Shown here: in pieces, positions 34,668 through 44,461 of the stretch
Layout: each line of letters opens with the position of its first letter
Numbering within the stretch: the stretch's first letter is position 1
From: Myxococcales bacterium
Lineage (GTDB): Bacteria > Myxococcota_A > Polyangia > Polyangiales > Houyiibacteriaceae
Assembly (NCBI GenBank): GCA_019637115.1
Contig: JAHBWH010000023.1
Span: 1 to 64,000 of the forward strand
Reading direction: 5' to 3'
Length of the DNA stretch: 64,000 nt
Notes under the pieces: model-generated
The model's input: only the letters and a program-made list of their open reading frames with translations
Databases searched by the model: none
Told to the model about the DNA's origin: nothing
Made by a program: the position numbers and the translations under genes

Positions 34668-36041
34668 GTGGCGAAGGCGAAGACGAGCTGGGTCTGCAGC
34701 GCTTGCGGCGCGCGCTTCCCTCGGTGGATGGGGCGCTGCGGGACGTGCGGCGAGTGGAGCACCCTCGAAGAGGAGGTGGCCCGCGCCGCGCCCAGCGCGG
34801 GCTCGAAGGAGCGGACGGGGGCGAGCGGCGCCATCCGGATCGGGGAGGTCTCGACCGATGATGCGCCTCGTCTGCCCACCGGGATCGGCGAGCTCGACCG
34901 CGCGCTCGGCGGAGGGCCCGTGCGCGGTGGGGTGGTGTTGCTCGGCGGGGATCCGGGCATCGGCAAGTCGACGCTCTTGATGCAGGCGCTCGCGGGCCTC
35001 GCCGGCAAGGGCCGGAGCGTCCTCTACGTGACGGGCGAAGAGAGCGCCTCGCAGGTCGCGCTTCGGGCGCGACGCATCGGTGGGCCGGCGATGGACGACG
35101 TGCTCCTGCTGGCGACCACCGAGCTCGAGGACGCCGAGGGCGCGCTCTCACGCGAGAAGCCCGAAGTCGCGGTCATCGACTCGATCCAGGCGCTGCGCGC
35201 GTCGAGTCTGGCGAGCGCGCCGGGGAGCGTCTCGCAGCTCCGCGAAGTGGCGGCGCGCCTCGTCGACGTCGCGAAGCGGCACGGCATCGCGCTCTTCCTG
35301 ATCGGGCACGTGACCAAGGAGGGGACGCTGGCGGGGCCGAAGGTGCTCGAGCACCTCGTCGACACGGTCCTCTCGTTCGAGGGGGATCGGAGCCACGCCT
35401 TTCGGATGGTCCGCGCGACGAAGAACCGCTTCGGTCCTGCGCACGAGGTGGGGGTCTTCGAGATGGACCGGGACGGGCTGCGCGAGGTGCCCGATCCGAG
35501 CGCGCTCTTCCTCGCGGAGCGGCCCGCGAACGCCGCAGGCAGCGTCGTCGTGCCGACCGCGGAGGGGACGCGCCCGCTGCTCGTCGAGCTGCAGGCGCTG
35601 GTCGCGCCAGCGCTCTATGGCGCCGCACGGCGTGTCGTCAGCGGCGTCGACGGCAACCGGCTCGCGATCCTGCTGGCCGTGCTCGACCGGAAGGCCGAGG
35701 TGCGCGTGCTGGATCGCGACGTCTTCGCGTCGGTCGCCGGTGGGGCGCGCGTGGACGAGCCCGCGCTCGATCTCGCGCTCGCGCTGGCGGTCGTCTCGAG
35801 CTTCCGGCAGAAGCCGCTCGCTCCCACGCTGGCGGTCTTCGGGGAGGTGGGGCTCGCGGGGGAGGTGCGCGCGGTGTCCCGGCCGGGCCCGCGGCTCATG
35901 GAGGCGAAGAAGCTCGGCTTCGAGGTGGTCGTCTTGCCAGCCGCCAACGCCACGCGGCTGACCCCCGCGGAGCGGAAGGGGCTCCGGCTGGTCCCCGTGA
36001 GCAGCTTGGCCGAGGCGCTCGACGCGACGCTCGCGGGCTGA
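34668..36041 (+). CDS. radA: DNA repair protein RadA
   Basis: A 457-residue RecA-like protein that promotes branch migration during recombination. The N-terminal zinc finger is CSACG...CGTCG (C10, C13, C24, C27). Walker A is GGDPGIGKST (about 93-102); the RadA-specific KNRFG motif is near 250; the C-terminal Lon-protease-like domain ends the protein. The GTG at 34668 with AGAAGG upstream is used; upstream in-frame codons are Arg-rich and unlikely. E. coli RadA is 460 residues. The hpf gene follows after 120 bp. Confidence 0.96.
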   Translation: MAKAKTSWVCSACGARFPRWMGRCGTCGEWSTLEEEVARAAPSAGSKERTGASGAIRIGEVSTDDAPRLPTGIGELDRALGGGPVRGGVVLLGGDPGIGKSTLLMQALAGLAGKGRSVLYVTGEESASQVALRARRIGGPAMDDVLLLATTELEDAEGALSREKPEVAVIDSIQALRASSLASAPGSVSQLREVAARLVDVAKRHGIALFLIGHVTKEGTLAGPKVLEHLVDTVLSFEGDRSHAFRMVRATKNRFGPAHEVGVFEMDRDGLREVPDPSALFLAERPANAAGSVVVPTAEGTRPLLVELQALVAPALYGAARRVVSGVDGNRLAILLAVLDRKAEVRVLDRDVFASVAGGARVDEPALDLALALAVVSSFRQKPLAPTLAVFGEVGLAGEVRAVSRPGPRLMEAKKLGFEVVVLPAANATRLTPAERKGLRLVPVSSLAEALDATLAG

Positions 36042-36161
36042 GCTCGACGCTGAGCGCTCCGTGTGATGGCCGGGTTTTCGACGGGCGCGCGCGTGCCGTG
36101 TGCTACCGTGGATGGTCCCGGACGCGGTCGCACCGCTCCGGCGCGTAGAAGGAAGCACGCG

Positions 36162-36482
36162 ATGAAGATTCAAGTGAACACCGACCGGAACATCCAGGGT
36201 GACGAGCGCCTCGCCGAGTACGTGGAGGACGTCGTCCTCGATCGGCTGTCGCGCTTCCGGGATCAGATCACCCGGGTGGAGGTCCACCTCAGCGACGAGA
36301 ACGGCGGCAAGAGCGGCCCCGACGACAAGCGCTGTGTGATGGAGGCGCGCGTCGAAGGGCGGCAGCCGACCGCGGTGACGCACATCGCCGGCAGCGTGAA
36401 CGAGGCGATCGACGGCGCGGTCGAGAAGCTCCGCCGTGCGCTCGACAGCGCCCTCGGCAAGGCGCACCGCCCGCGCCCCTGA
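36162..36482 (+). CDS. hpf: Ribosome hibernation promoting factor
   Basis: A 106-residue HPF/YfiA-family (sigma-54 modulation) protein that binds the 30S subunit and inactivates ribosomes when growth stops. Typical features are MKIQVNTDRN at the start, EYVEDVVLDRLSRF and VEVHLSDEN. The short length corresponds to the short HPF type without the C-terminal dimerisation extension. A strong site (GAAGGAAG) precedes the ATG at 36162. It follows radA in the same direction; the gene pair has no obvious functional link. Confidence 0.92.
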   Translation: MKIQVNTDRNIQGDERLAEYVEDVVLDRLSRFRDQITRVEVHLSDENGGKSGPDDKRCVMEARVEGRQPTAVTHIAGSVNEAIDGAVEKLRRALDSALGKAHRPRP

Positions 36483-36597
36483 GGTGGGTGAAGGGGCAAT
36501 CGCCCGTGCCCGTGCCCATGCCCTCGTGAGCGGGGGCCGTCATGGCCACATTGAAAACGTCGGCCTCGGCCGTACCCAACTGAGCCCTCGGAGGACC

Positions 36598-36710
36598 AGC
36601 CGCGGCTCGGTCTCGGCCTCCGCCTCGGACGCGGTCTCGGACCCGGTCTCGGACCCGGCCTCGGACCCGGCCTCGGACACGGCCCGGACCCCGTCTCGGA
36701 CCTCCCCCAG
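36598..36710. repeat. GGTCTCGGACCC-type array downstream of hpf
   Basis: A degenerate array of 12-bp units (GGTCTCGGACCC and GGCCTCGGACCC) at about 36608-36700, inside the 265-bp gap between the convergent hpf and NosL-like genes. The rest of the gap (36483-36597) shows nothing I can name. Confidence 0.8.
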
Positions 36711-36747
36711 CACCAGGCCGAGCACCGACCCAGAGCCAAGCGGCCGC

Positions 36748-37290
36748 TCAGCGGCGGTCGAGCGAGGCGATCAGCGCCTCGTCGACCTCCGCCGCCGACA
36801 CGGCTCGACCGCCGTGGTCCGCCGCGAAGCGCGCGGCCTCCGCCCCGTCGCGCAGAGGGACGAGATCATCGCCCATGGGAGAGAGGACGTCCGAGCCCAC
36901 GACGAAGTGCGCCTCGGTCCAGGGAAGGCGGGTCGCGCCGTAGTACTCGGTGACCCAAGCGTCCCCGAGCGGCTTCGACTCGTCGGAGGCCCAGCGGAAG
37001 AGGCATTTCGGCCCGTCGAAGCGGGCCTCGCCGTGGCCCGCCAGCCAAGCGGGGGCCGTGTCGACGCGCATCCCGCAGCGGGCGCACCGCGGGTGCTCCT
37101 CGCGGTCGCCGCATCCGATGAGCGAGAGCGCCGCGACGAACAGCGTCACGACGCTCGTGCCGGCGTGGCGGGGGGGACGCGAAGGGTGTCGTCGGGCGCG
37201 CTCCCGAGGCGAAACGAAGGGGAGGGCGCGTCGAAGCGGTTGGGACCAGGTGGCGTGGCTCATCATCGGTCTCTGGAGGGGCGGGCTCAT
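36748..37290 (-). CDS. NosL-like lipoprotein
   Basis: A 180-residue predicted lipoprotein: a long N-terminal region, then hydrophobic TLFVAALSLIGC with the lipidated Cys at 60. The motif CARCGMRVD (C69, C72) followed by a FDGPKCLFRWA segment resembles NosL, a copper-delivering lipoprotein, so copper binding is likely. There are no nos genes here, so a role with nitrous oxide reductase is not supported. The ATG at 37290 overlaps the stop of the upstream membrane-protein gene (ATGA); internal ATGs at 37266/37263 would shorten the N-terminus. The two genes should be co-translated. Confidence 0.8.
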   Translation of the reverse strand: MSPPLQRPMMSHATWSQPLRRALPFVSPRERARRHPSRPPRHAGTSVVTLFVAALSLIGCGDREEHPRCARCGMRVDTAPAWLAGHGEARFDGPKCLFRWASDESKPLGDAWVTEYYGATRLPWTEAHFVVGSDVLSPMGDDLVPLRDGAEAARFAADHGGRAVSAAEVDEALIASLDRR

Positions 37291-38309
37291 CCGAACACGC
37301 TCGCGCCGGTGCGGGCCCAGTACGTCGCGACTGGCAGCGCGACACAGACGACGACCACCGCCCACCCGAGGGCGCCCCACCGACCCAGCGCGCGAGCGCT
37401 CTCGTCGACCGCGCCGGGGTCGTTCGCCCGAGGGCGGAGGAGCTCGACGAGGCCGAGGCCGAGGCCGAGCGTCGTCGCCAGAAAGAGGCCGCCGAAGAGC
37501 GGCCAGCCGATGCCGTTCGCGCCCGCGTGCAGGAGGCAGAAGGGGCACCGGTGGTGTGGGAGCTCGTAGGCGTGCGGGGCCACGTACAGGAGCACCGCGG
37601 GGAGCGTCGTCGTCGTCGCCGCGACGCTCGCCAAGGCGGCGAGGAGCCCGGAGGCGCGGCTCGGGCGGCGGGCGCTCCAGCAGAGCACGGCGATCGCGAC
37701 CGCGCAGAGCCCAAGCGAGAGGGCGAAGAACGTCGCGCCGGGCCCGGCCCCCGCGCCCTGCGCGCCACGCCCCGCGAAGCCGTCGAGCCCGACGCTGCAG
37801 CATGAGGCGACGACGTCGAAGTCGAGCTGGCTCGCGAAGGCCGCGAAGACGCCGAGGTCGAGCACGACGAGCGGCGCGACCACGTTCAGCGCGAGGAACT
37901 TGGTGCGGGTGAGCCGCGGCTCCTCGAGGCGGAGATCGAGCCGGTGGAGGACGAGCCAGAGGGCGCACGCGAGCGCGGCCGCGGCGCTCGTCGCGAGGGG
38001 CCAGAGTCCGACGGCGGTGCTGTCGAAGACGCCCCAGGCGCACATCGCGCCGCGGATGGCGTCCGCGCTCCGATCGGCCGCGAGCACGGTGAGGACGAGG
38101 CTCGTCAGCGAGAGAAACAAGCCGGCCTGCACCTGTGTGGCGACGAGCTCGGCCCGTCGCTCGAGGGCGAGCTGGCCTTCGCTCGTGGCGCCGACGCGCC
38201 AATGACGGAGCACGCGCCAGGCGACGAAGAGCGCCGCGAGGCAGAGGGCGACCGTGACGAGGCCCGAGAGGAGTCGGGCGAGGAGCCATGGTCGAGCGAG
38301 CGCGTCCAC
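37287..38309 (-). CDS. Polytopic membrane protein partnered with the NosL-like protein
   Basis: About 340 residues with eight or more predicted membrane helices. A conserved-looking motif HHRCPFCLLHAG lies in a loop near residue 240, and a second cluster SCCSVG near 165. The Cys-rich loop CPFC resembles disulfide-handling or metal-handling membrane proteins (it recalls vitamin K epoxide reductase-like architecture, but helix order does not prove this). The GTG at 38309 gives a protein starting just before the first helix; the frame is open to 38594 so the start is uncertain. Overlap with the NosL-like gene (ATGA) implies a joint role in copper or thiol chemistry at the inner membrane. Confidence 0.7.
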   Translation of the reverse strand: MDALARPWLLARLLSGLVTVALCLAALFVAWRVLRHWRVGATSEGQLALERRAELVATQVQAGLFLSLTSLVLTVLAADRSADAIRGAMCAWGVFDSTAVGLWPLATSAAAALACALWLVLHRLDLRLEEPRLTRTKFLALNVVAPLVVLDLGVFAAFASQLDFDVVASCCSVGLDGFAGRGAQGAGAGPGATFFALSLGLCAVAIAVLCWSARRPSRASGLLAALASVAATTTTLPAVLLYVAPHAYELPHHRCPFCLLHAGANGIGWPLFGGLFLATTLGLGLGLVELLRPRANDPGAVDESARALGRWGALGWAVVVVCVALPVATYWARTGASVFG

Positions 38310-38605
38310 GTGGGCAAAGCTGGCGCCGTGGGCCCCCGCCGTCCAGCGCAGGTCGGCCGTTCCTCGGATCGCGTTCGTTCGAGCTCGTGCGTCAGCACGA
38401 GCGACTGGGTGGGGGCCCCGGAGGGCTTCGCCCGACGGGGGAGGGGCGAAGCCCCTCGGAAACGGAGTTCCCGTAAGAGATTGTAAAGGTTCGAAACTAG
38501 TGAGCTTTCGTTCACGGTGGTGGCTCGTGGTTCGCGGCGTGTCGACGGGAGGAACGTTGTTCGCGGGCGGTTTCGGCTGGCATGGTCCTTCCATAGGCGG
38601 TGCTC

Positions 38606-40558
38606 ATGTCTTCGAAGCTCACCTTCTGGCTCTCGCTCCTGGCGCTGGTGTCCACCACCGGATGCGGGTTCTTCGTGCAGATGAACGCCCCCCGGGTCGT
38701 TCCTCCGAACCCGGTTGCCGTCGTCGTCGTGGACGACGAGAAGGTGGAGGAGGAGGCGAACCCCTTCGCGGACGCGGTGCTCGTGGCGGAGGCGGGTGAG
38801 GGCGGCCATGCGGAGCTCGACGCTTCGGTGGACGTCACCCTCGACGCCTCCCTGCGGGTCGGACTCCACAGCGGTGTCGTCGAGGGTGGCGTCGTCGTCG
38901 AGGGCGGCGTGGCGGGCTCCGGTGTGGAGGCCTCCGGCGCGGAGGTGGTCGGTGTGTACGGCGCAGGCGTCGCAGGCGTCGCAGGCGCCGCTGGCGCGGA
39001 CGTGCGGGAAGCGTCTTTCCATCACGGCGACGACCACGGCGAGCTCGTGGTCTCGGCCGAGGCGGGGATCGACCTCGGCGCGCTCGCCGCGGGGGGGCTC
39101 GCCGTGGAGGTCGACGTCGCGCTGCGCGGAACCCCGGGTGTCGCGGCGGAGGAGCTCGGAGGTGGCGTCGGGGTGCGCGCGGCTCCCGGCCCGGACGGTC
39201 GCCGCGCGCGTCAGCCGGCGCTCGCGGCGCTCGCGACGGAGATCGGGCTCGACGTGGACGGCTTCCGCACCCGGCTCGGGGACCTCGGCCCGCTCGCGCC
39301 GCGCGCACGCGAGCTCGAGGCGGCGGCGGGCATCCGCCTGGACACGGACGGTCGCGTCGACGTCCGCGCCGAGCTCGAGCACGTGCAGCTCCCGCGCGCT
39401 GGCGGCGAGACCCACCTCGTCGTCCGCGTCCGAGGCGGCGCGCTGCCCGCGAACGCGCGCAACCCGGTGCGCGTGCACCTCGTCATCGACCGCAGCTCGT
39501 CGATGCGGAGCGTGTGGCCGGAGGTGCTCGCTTCTGCGCGCGCCGTCATCGATCAGCTCGCGCCGGAGGACGAGATCCACATCGTCGGTTACGACGGGAG
39601 CGCGACCGAGGTCGTCGCCGTGGGGCCCGTCGGCGATGGAGCGCGCGCGCGCGCCGCGCTCCGGCGGTTGAACGTCGGTGGCGGGACCAACATCGAGGTG
39701 GGCCTGCGCATGGCCTACGACGTCGCCGTGCGGACCCCTGGGATCGCGCAGCCCCTCGTGATCCTGCTCAGTGACGGCGTGCCGAACGGCGGCGCGTTCA
39801 CCGCCGACGAGCTCGCGCCGATGGCCGGGCGGGCGCGCGCCAGCGCGGGTGTGACCACCACCGTCGTCGGGCTCGGTAACGAGTTCGACGCCGACGTACT
39901 GCAGGCCATCGCGGCAGCTGGGCGCGGCGGCTACCACGTCGCGCACGGGATCGAGGACCTCGGCCTGGTGCTACAGGCCGAGGTGCGAGCGCAGGTGCGG
40001 ATCGCGGCGCGGCAGGTCGAGGTCGGCGTCGCGCTCCCGGAGGGCGTCGAGCTGCTCGAGGGACCGAACGAGGTCGAGCGCCTCGGGGGGCGGATGCTGC
40101 TGAAGCTCCCGCAGCTGCGCGAGGGCGAGGAACGTCGACTGGTCTTCCGGGTCCGGGTCGGGGCGCGGGTCACGCGCGTGGCGCACATCGACGCGCGCTA
40201 CCAGGGCGCGCGCGGCGCGGTCTCGGCGTCCAAGGACGTGGCCGTCGCGATCGGGGCGCGGGCAGAGCGCTCCGGGGGCGCGGCGATGCTGGCGGTGGCG
40301 GACGCGGATCTCGGCGAGGCGCTCCACCTCGCAGCGGGCCATCTGCGCGATGGGCGCGCCGGCGAGGCCGAGGCGGCGCTCCGCGCTCACGTCGGTCGCT
40401 ACCAGGGCGCGCGCGGGAGCGTCGCGCTTCAGCATCGGACCGAGGCGGTCGCGCGCTTCGCGACGGGGATCGCGGCGCTCGCGCCCGCGGCAGGGTGGGG
40501 GCCGCGACGTGAGCTGGCGCTGGCGATGGGCGGGCTCTCGGTGCGGCTGCGGCGGTGA
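38606..40558 (+). CDS. VWA domain lipoprotein
   Basis: A 650-residue predicted lipoprotein (lipobox STTGC near residue 20) with a long low-complexity Val/Gly/Ala region (about 70-140). The VWA domain occupies roughly 280-470, with the metal site DRSSS at D295, S297, S299 and a later LLSDGVPNGG. A beta-rich domain follows (LLKLPQLREGEERRLVFRVRV), as in VIT/VWA-type surface proteins. The C-terminus has a helical segment. It may bind protein ligands at the cell surface. The ATG at 38606 is used; a GTG at 38600 is also in frame. The membrane-protein gene is divergent. Confidence 0.85.
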   Translation: MSSKLTFWLSLLALVSTTGCGFFVQMNAPRVVPPNPVAVVVVDDEKVEEEANPFADAVLVAEAGEGGHAELDASVDVTLDASLRVGLHSGVVEGGVVVEGGVAGSGVEASGAEVVGVYGAGVAGVAGAAGADVREASFHHGDDHGELVVSAEAGIDLGALAAGGLAVEVDVALRGTPGVAAEELGGGVGVRAAPGPDGRRARQPALAALATEIGLDVDGFRTRLGDLGPLAPRARELEAAAGIRLDTDGRVDVRAELEHVQLPRAGGETHLVVRVRGGALPANARNPVRVHLVIDRSSSMRSVWPEVLASARAVIDQLAPEDEIHIVGYDGSATEVVAVGPVGDGARARAALRRLNVGGGTNIEVGLRMAYDVAVRTPGIAQPLVILLSDGVPNGGAFTADELAPMAGRARASAGVTTTVVGLGNEFDADVLQAIAAAGRGGYHVAHGIEDLGLVLQAEVRAQVRIAARQVEVGVALPEGVELLEGPNEVERLGGRMLLKLPQLREGEERRLVFRVRVGARVTRVAHIDARYQGARGAVSASKDVAVAIGARAERSGGAAMLAVADADLGEALHLAAGHLRDGRAGEAEAALRAHVGRYQGARGSVALQHRTEAVARFATGIAALAPAAGWGPRRELALAMGGLSVRLRR

Positions 40559-40650
40559 GCGCGCGCGGTTGCAGCGGCCAGGAAGCGGAGTCCGAGACCG
40601 AGACGGATTCGTGAGAAGAAACCCCGAGCGCTCGGCATCGACTAGAGCCT

Positions 40651-41045
<395 letters not shown>

Positions 41046-41111
41046 GAGGCGGCCGACGGCCTGGGCCGCGTCGGCGTTGACCGCGCGGCGCGGCTCTGGG
41101 AGCGTTCTCTC

Positions 41112-41930
41112 GTGCTCGCCGAACTCACCGCGCCCACCGACCCCGAGCTCCGCGCGCTCGGGGAGCAGCTCTTCGATGAGACGAACGAGTGGGGCTACGA
41201 CGCCTGGGGCGCGTCCAAGCACGCCGCGACCCGCTCGCTCGGTTTCGTGCGCTGGCTCTACCGGACCTATTTCCGCGTGGACGCGCGAGGGCTCGAGCAC
41301 GTCCCCGACGGTCGCGTGCTCATCATCGGCAACCACAGCGGTCAGCTGCCGCTCGACGGCCTGATCGTCGCGTCCGCCGTGGCCTTCGACCGCGATCCGC
41401 CGCGTCACGTGCACGCGATGATCGAGCGCTTCTTCGCGTCGCTCCCCTTTCTGAGTGTCTACATGCAGCGCGTCGGCCAGCAGATCGGGCTGCCGCAGCA
41501 CTGCGAGCGCCTCCTCGTGAACGAGGACGCCGCGGTCTTGGTCTTCCCGGAGGGTGTGAAGGGCTCGGGGAAGCTGCTGTGGGAGCGCTACCAGCTGATG
41601 GGCTTCGGGCAGGGCTTCATGCGGCTCGCGATGCGAACGAAGAGCCCGATCGTCCCGTTCGGTTTCGTCGGGGGCGAGGAGATGGCCTTCAGCTTCTCGC
41701 GCCTGCGACCGCTCGCGCGCGCGATGGGCCTGCCCTACCTGCCTCTCTCGCCGACGCTCGCGCTGCCGCTCCCTGTGCGTTGCTTCCTCACCTTCGGGCC
41801 GCCGCTCGTTTTCGAAGGCACCGGAAACGAGGTGGATGAGGTGGTCAACGCGAACGTGCGCGAGGTGGAGTCCGCCGTCGCGAACCTCATCGCCGAAGGC
41901 CGCCAACGCCGCGGTCGTCGGTACTTCTGA
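41112..41930 (+). CDS. Lysophospholipid acyltransferase-like protein
   Basis: About 272 residues from a GTG at 41112 (GGGAG lies 9 nt upstream). The PlsC-like motif I reads GNHSGQLPLDG (H75, D82, with an unusual six-residue spacing), and motif III is FPEGVKG near 141. The central part includes FVGGEEMAFSF; the C-terminus has the usual hydrophobic strand. Members of this group transfer acyl chains to lysophospholipid or related acceptors in the membrane. The frame is open upstream through a hexamer array, which would add a ~100-residue Arg/Glu/Thr low-complexity N-terminus; I consider that non-coding, but with modest confidence. Confidence 0.8.
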   Translation: MLAELTAPTDPELRALGEQLFDETNEWGYDAWGASKHAATRSLGFVRWLYRTYFRVDARGLEHVPDGRVLIIGNHSGQLPLDGLIVASAVAFDRDPPRHVHAMIERFFASLPFLSVYMQRVGQQIGLPQHCERLLVNEDAAVLVFPEGVKGSGKLLWERYQLMGFGQGFMRLAMRTKSPIVPFGFVGGEEMAFSFSRLRPLARAMGLPYLPLSPTLALPLPVRCFLTFGPPLVFEGTGNEVDEVVNANVREVESAVANLIAEGRQRRGRRYF

Positions 41931-41956
41931 CGCCTAGCCAGCGGCCAGGCGACGGG

Positions 41957-42040
41957 GGTCCTCGGCCCCGGTCCTCGGCCCCGGTCCTCGGCCCCGGTCC
42001 TCAGCCCCGGTCCTCGGCCCCGGTCCTCGGCCCCGGTCAC
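41957..42040. repeat. 13-bp GGTCCTCGGCCCC array
   Basis: Six copies (one with TCAG) of the same 13-bp unit as at 20300-20364. It lies between two plus-strand genes, the acyltransferase and the Cys-rich lipoprotein. The next 150 bases to the lipoprotein start look unremarkable. Confidence 0.92.
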
Positions 42041-42201
42041 GACGGCGAACGAGTTACACTTGATTCGTGAGGAGCCACACGAGCCGCGGATTCCTGAGGA
42101 TTTCTCGCCTGTGACGGCGTTGACACGTCCACCGCGGCCCCGCTAGCGTGAGCGGCGCTGCGCAGATGTGCGCGGCCTTGATTTGCGTAGAGGAGCTGTC
42201 G

Positions 42202-43227
42202 ATGGCCCGCGCCCTAGCTTTGGTCCCGTTCTTCGTTGCCCTGATGACACTCCTCGCCGCGTGCGGCGACGACAACCGCGGTGGAGGCGGCGGCACCGGG
42301 TGCAGCCCGGCGTGCTCTCCTGGCGAGGGGTGCTGCAACCGCATGTGCGTCGCGCTCAATTCGACCTCGAACTGCGGCCGCTGCGGCGTGGTCTGTAGCT
42401 CGGGCCAGACGTGCCAGATGGGCATGTGCGTGGGCGGCACCACGATGGGCGACGGCGGGACGACCATGTCGACGTGCACGCCCGAGTGCTCGGCGAGCCA
42501 GCGTTGCTGTGGCGGGTCTTGCGTCGATCGCCAGGCGCCCGCTGGCACGATGGACGGCCGGTCTCATCCGAGCTTCCAGAACTGCAACGGCTGCGGTGTG
42601 AGCTGCGACCCCGACCGCGCGAGCGTTTGCGGCGCGACCGGGTGCATGTGCGGCGCGACGGCTCAGTGTCCCACCGGACAAATCTGCGGGGTGAACCCGG
42701 CTGGTGTGGTGAGCTGTGTCAGCACCGAGTTCGATCGCAACAACTGTGGCGGTGTCGGCATCGTCTGTGGTGAAGGGGAGAGTTGCGTGAGCGGTGTCTG
42801 TGCCTGTGGAACCACGGGGATGCGTTGTGCGGCGGGTCAGGCGTGCTGCGGTGGGGCGTGTGTGGACGTGGCCACTGATGGGATGAACTGCGGTGCTTGT
42901 GGGAACGTCTGCGGGAGCAACGCGCCCAATTGCAACGCTGGTTCGTGCACGTGTGAGGCTGCTGGCCGCGCTTGTGCCGAGCCGATGGCCGGGATCTTCG
43001 GCATGGGCGGATCCACCGGCGAGAGCTGCTGTGCCGGCATGGGTTGCGTAGCCAACACGAACGCGAGCTGCGAGTGCGCGCCGTGCGGGGATGGCACCAC
43101 TTGTGGGGTGGCTGGAGGCGGACTGATCCCGGGAATGGGTGATGGCACCGTCCGCGCGTGTTGTGGCACGAGCACCCTCGGGCATATGTGCGCGGGCGAC
43201 TCACCGTTCCCGTTCCCCTTCCCCTGA
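42202..43227 (+). CDS. Cys-rich repeat lipoprotein
   Basis: A 341-residue predicted lipoprotein (lipobox LLAAC; Cys about 20). The mature protein has more than 40 cysteines in repeating patterns such as CSPGEGCCNRMCVA, CGACGNVCGSNAPNC and CCGGACVDV. These are the tandem disulfide-rich repeats common in myxobacterial surface proteins. It has no recognised catalytic domain. A good ribosome site (AGAGGAG) precedes the ATG at 42202. It converges with the coiled-coil gene, whose stop is 49 bp away. Confidence 0.8.
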   Translation: MARALALVPFFVALMTLLAACGDDNRGGGGGTGCSPACSPGEGCCNRMCVALNSTSNCGRCGVVCSSGQTCQMGMCVGGTTMGDGGTTMSTCTPECSASQRCCGGSCVDRQAPAGTMDGRSHPSFQNCNGCGVSCDPDRASVCGATGCMCGATAQCPTGQICGVNPAGVVSCVSTEFDRNNCGGVGIVCGEGESCVSGVCACGTTGMRCAAGQACCGGACVDVATDGMNCGACGNVCGSNAPNCNAGSCTCEAAGRACAEPMAGIFGMGGSTGESCCAGMGCVANTNASCECAPCGDGTTCGVAGGGLIPGMGDGTVRACCGTSTLGHMCAGDSPFPFPFP

Positions 43228-43275
43228 GTCGCGATCGCGCTTCGGAGTCCTCGATTCGAGGGGGGCTCTGCGCAG

Positions 43276-44388
43276 CTATCGAAGCGCAAGCGCGAGGATG
43301 GCCGTCAGGAGAACCAGCATGACGACGCCGATGAGCATCTGGCCCTGCAGGTAGCCCTTCGCGTCGTACTCGTCGGCGGCGCGCTCGTGGAGGGCGCGCT
43401 CTCGGCGGACCGAGTCACGCTCCTCGACGGCCGCTCGGGCGCGGTTGGCCGCACCGCCGCTCGGGTGGAGGCCGGCGTGGAGGCCCGCTTCTCCGAGGTC
43501 GCGTAGGGTCGTCGCGCGAGGGGTGGGGACGCGGCTCGTCCCCGCACGCTCGGCCTCGCGTGAGAGCTCGTGGATCAGCGCCTCGGCGCGCCGCAGGCGC
43601 TCGAGGGCGTCCGCGAGCTCCGTTCGGAGCGCCCGGAGCGCAGCGTCCTTGGCAGTCCACCGCTCGGTGGCGAGCTTCGCCTCGGCGCGTCGTGCTTCAA
43701 AGGCCGGCTCGAGCGGCGCGCGCGTGGCGGGGTCACCCAGCGCGTTTCGGAGCTCGATCTCGACCCGCTGGAGCGCGGCGTCTGCGCGTTTCTTCTCGCG
43801 GAGGAGGGCGTCGGTCTCGTCGGCGAGGGCCTTCTCGCGGGCCTTCAGCGGTTCGGTCGCCGCGGTCGCGGTTTGGCGGGCGGCTTCGGCGTCTCGGCGG
43901 GCGCGCGCCTGGTCTTCGCGGCTGGCCGCGGCTGCCTGAGCGGCGCTGGCGTGGGCTTCCCTATCCTGCTGGGCTCGCTGTGCGAGGGCGTCCAGGCCCG
44001 CCCCTGCCAGCGCGTCCGGGTGCGCGAGCAGCGCCTCGCCGAGCTGCGCGAGGGAGGCATCGGCGCGGCGGCTCGCGACCTGCTCTCGGGCCGCGAGGTC
44101 TCGCGCTTGGGCTCGCAGCTCGCGGCGGCGAGGCCAGACGGTCAGCACGTAGAGCAGGGCGGCAGCGGGGTTCTCCGGGGGCTCGGGGTAGGCTGCCAGC
44201 GCGCGGACCTCCGCCGCTCGGATGTCGTCTTCGGGGGCGGCGGGCTTCGCGGGTCGTTTCGCTTCGGCCTGCGGCGAGGCCACCTCGACGGAGCGGCGCG
44301 GCGGCGGCGCGGGGAGGTCGAGCTCGAGCGCCGGGAGCTCCCCGCCCGCGAGCGGGTCGAGGGGGTCGTCGAAGTCGTCGAAGGACAC
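43276..44388 (-). CDS. Membrane-anchored coiled-coil protein
   Basis: About 370 residues. After an acidic N-terminus (DDFDDPLDPLAGGELP) come a short hydrophobic segment near 90 and a long Ala/Arg/Glu-rich region (about 105-320) with strong coiled-coil character. The C-terminus has one membrane helix (MLIGVVMLVLLTAILALAL). The GTG at 44388 was chosen because the frame upstream runs through a repeat array. I do not recognise the family. It is divergent from scpA across the array; a link to chromosome organisation is only positional. Confidence 0.65.
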   Translation of the reverse strand: MSFDDFDDPLDPLAGGELPALELDLPAPPPRRSVEVASPQAEAKRPAKPAAPEDDIRAAEVRALAAYPEPPENPAAALLYVLTVWPRRRELRAQARDLAAREQVASRRADASLAQLGEALLAHPDALAGAGLDALAQRAQQDREAHASAAQAAAASREDQARARRDAEAARQTATAATEPLKAREKALADETDALLREKKRADAALQRVEIELRNALGDPATRAPLEPAFEARRAEAKLATERWTAKDAALRALRTELADALERLRRAEALIHELSREAERAGTSRVPTPRATTLRDLGEAGLHAGLHPSGGAANRARAAVEERDSVRRERALHERAADEYDAKGYLQGQMLIGVVMLVLLTAILALALR

Positions 44389-44461
44389 CGCGGCGAGCTT
44401 ACCGCACCGCGCTGGCGCACGGGGCGGAGGTGTTTCGCTCGTAGGGGTTCCCCGTCGTCGG

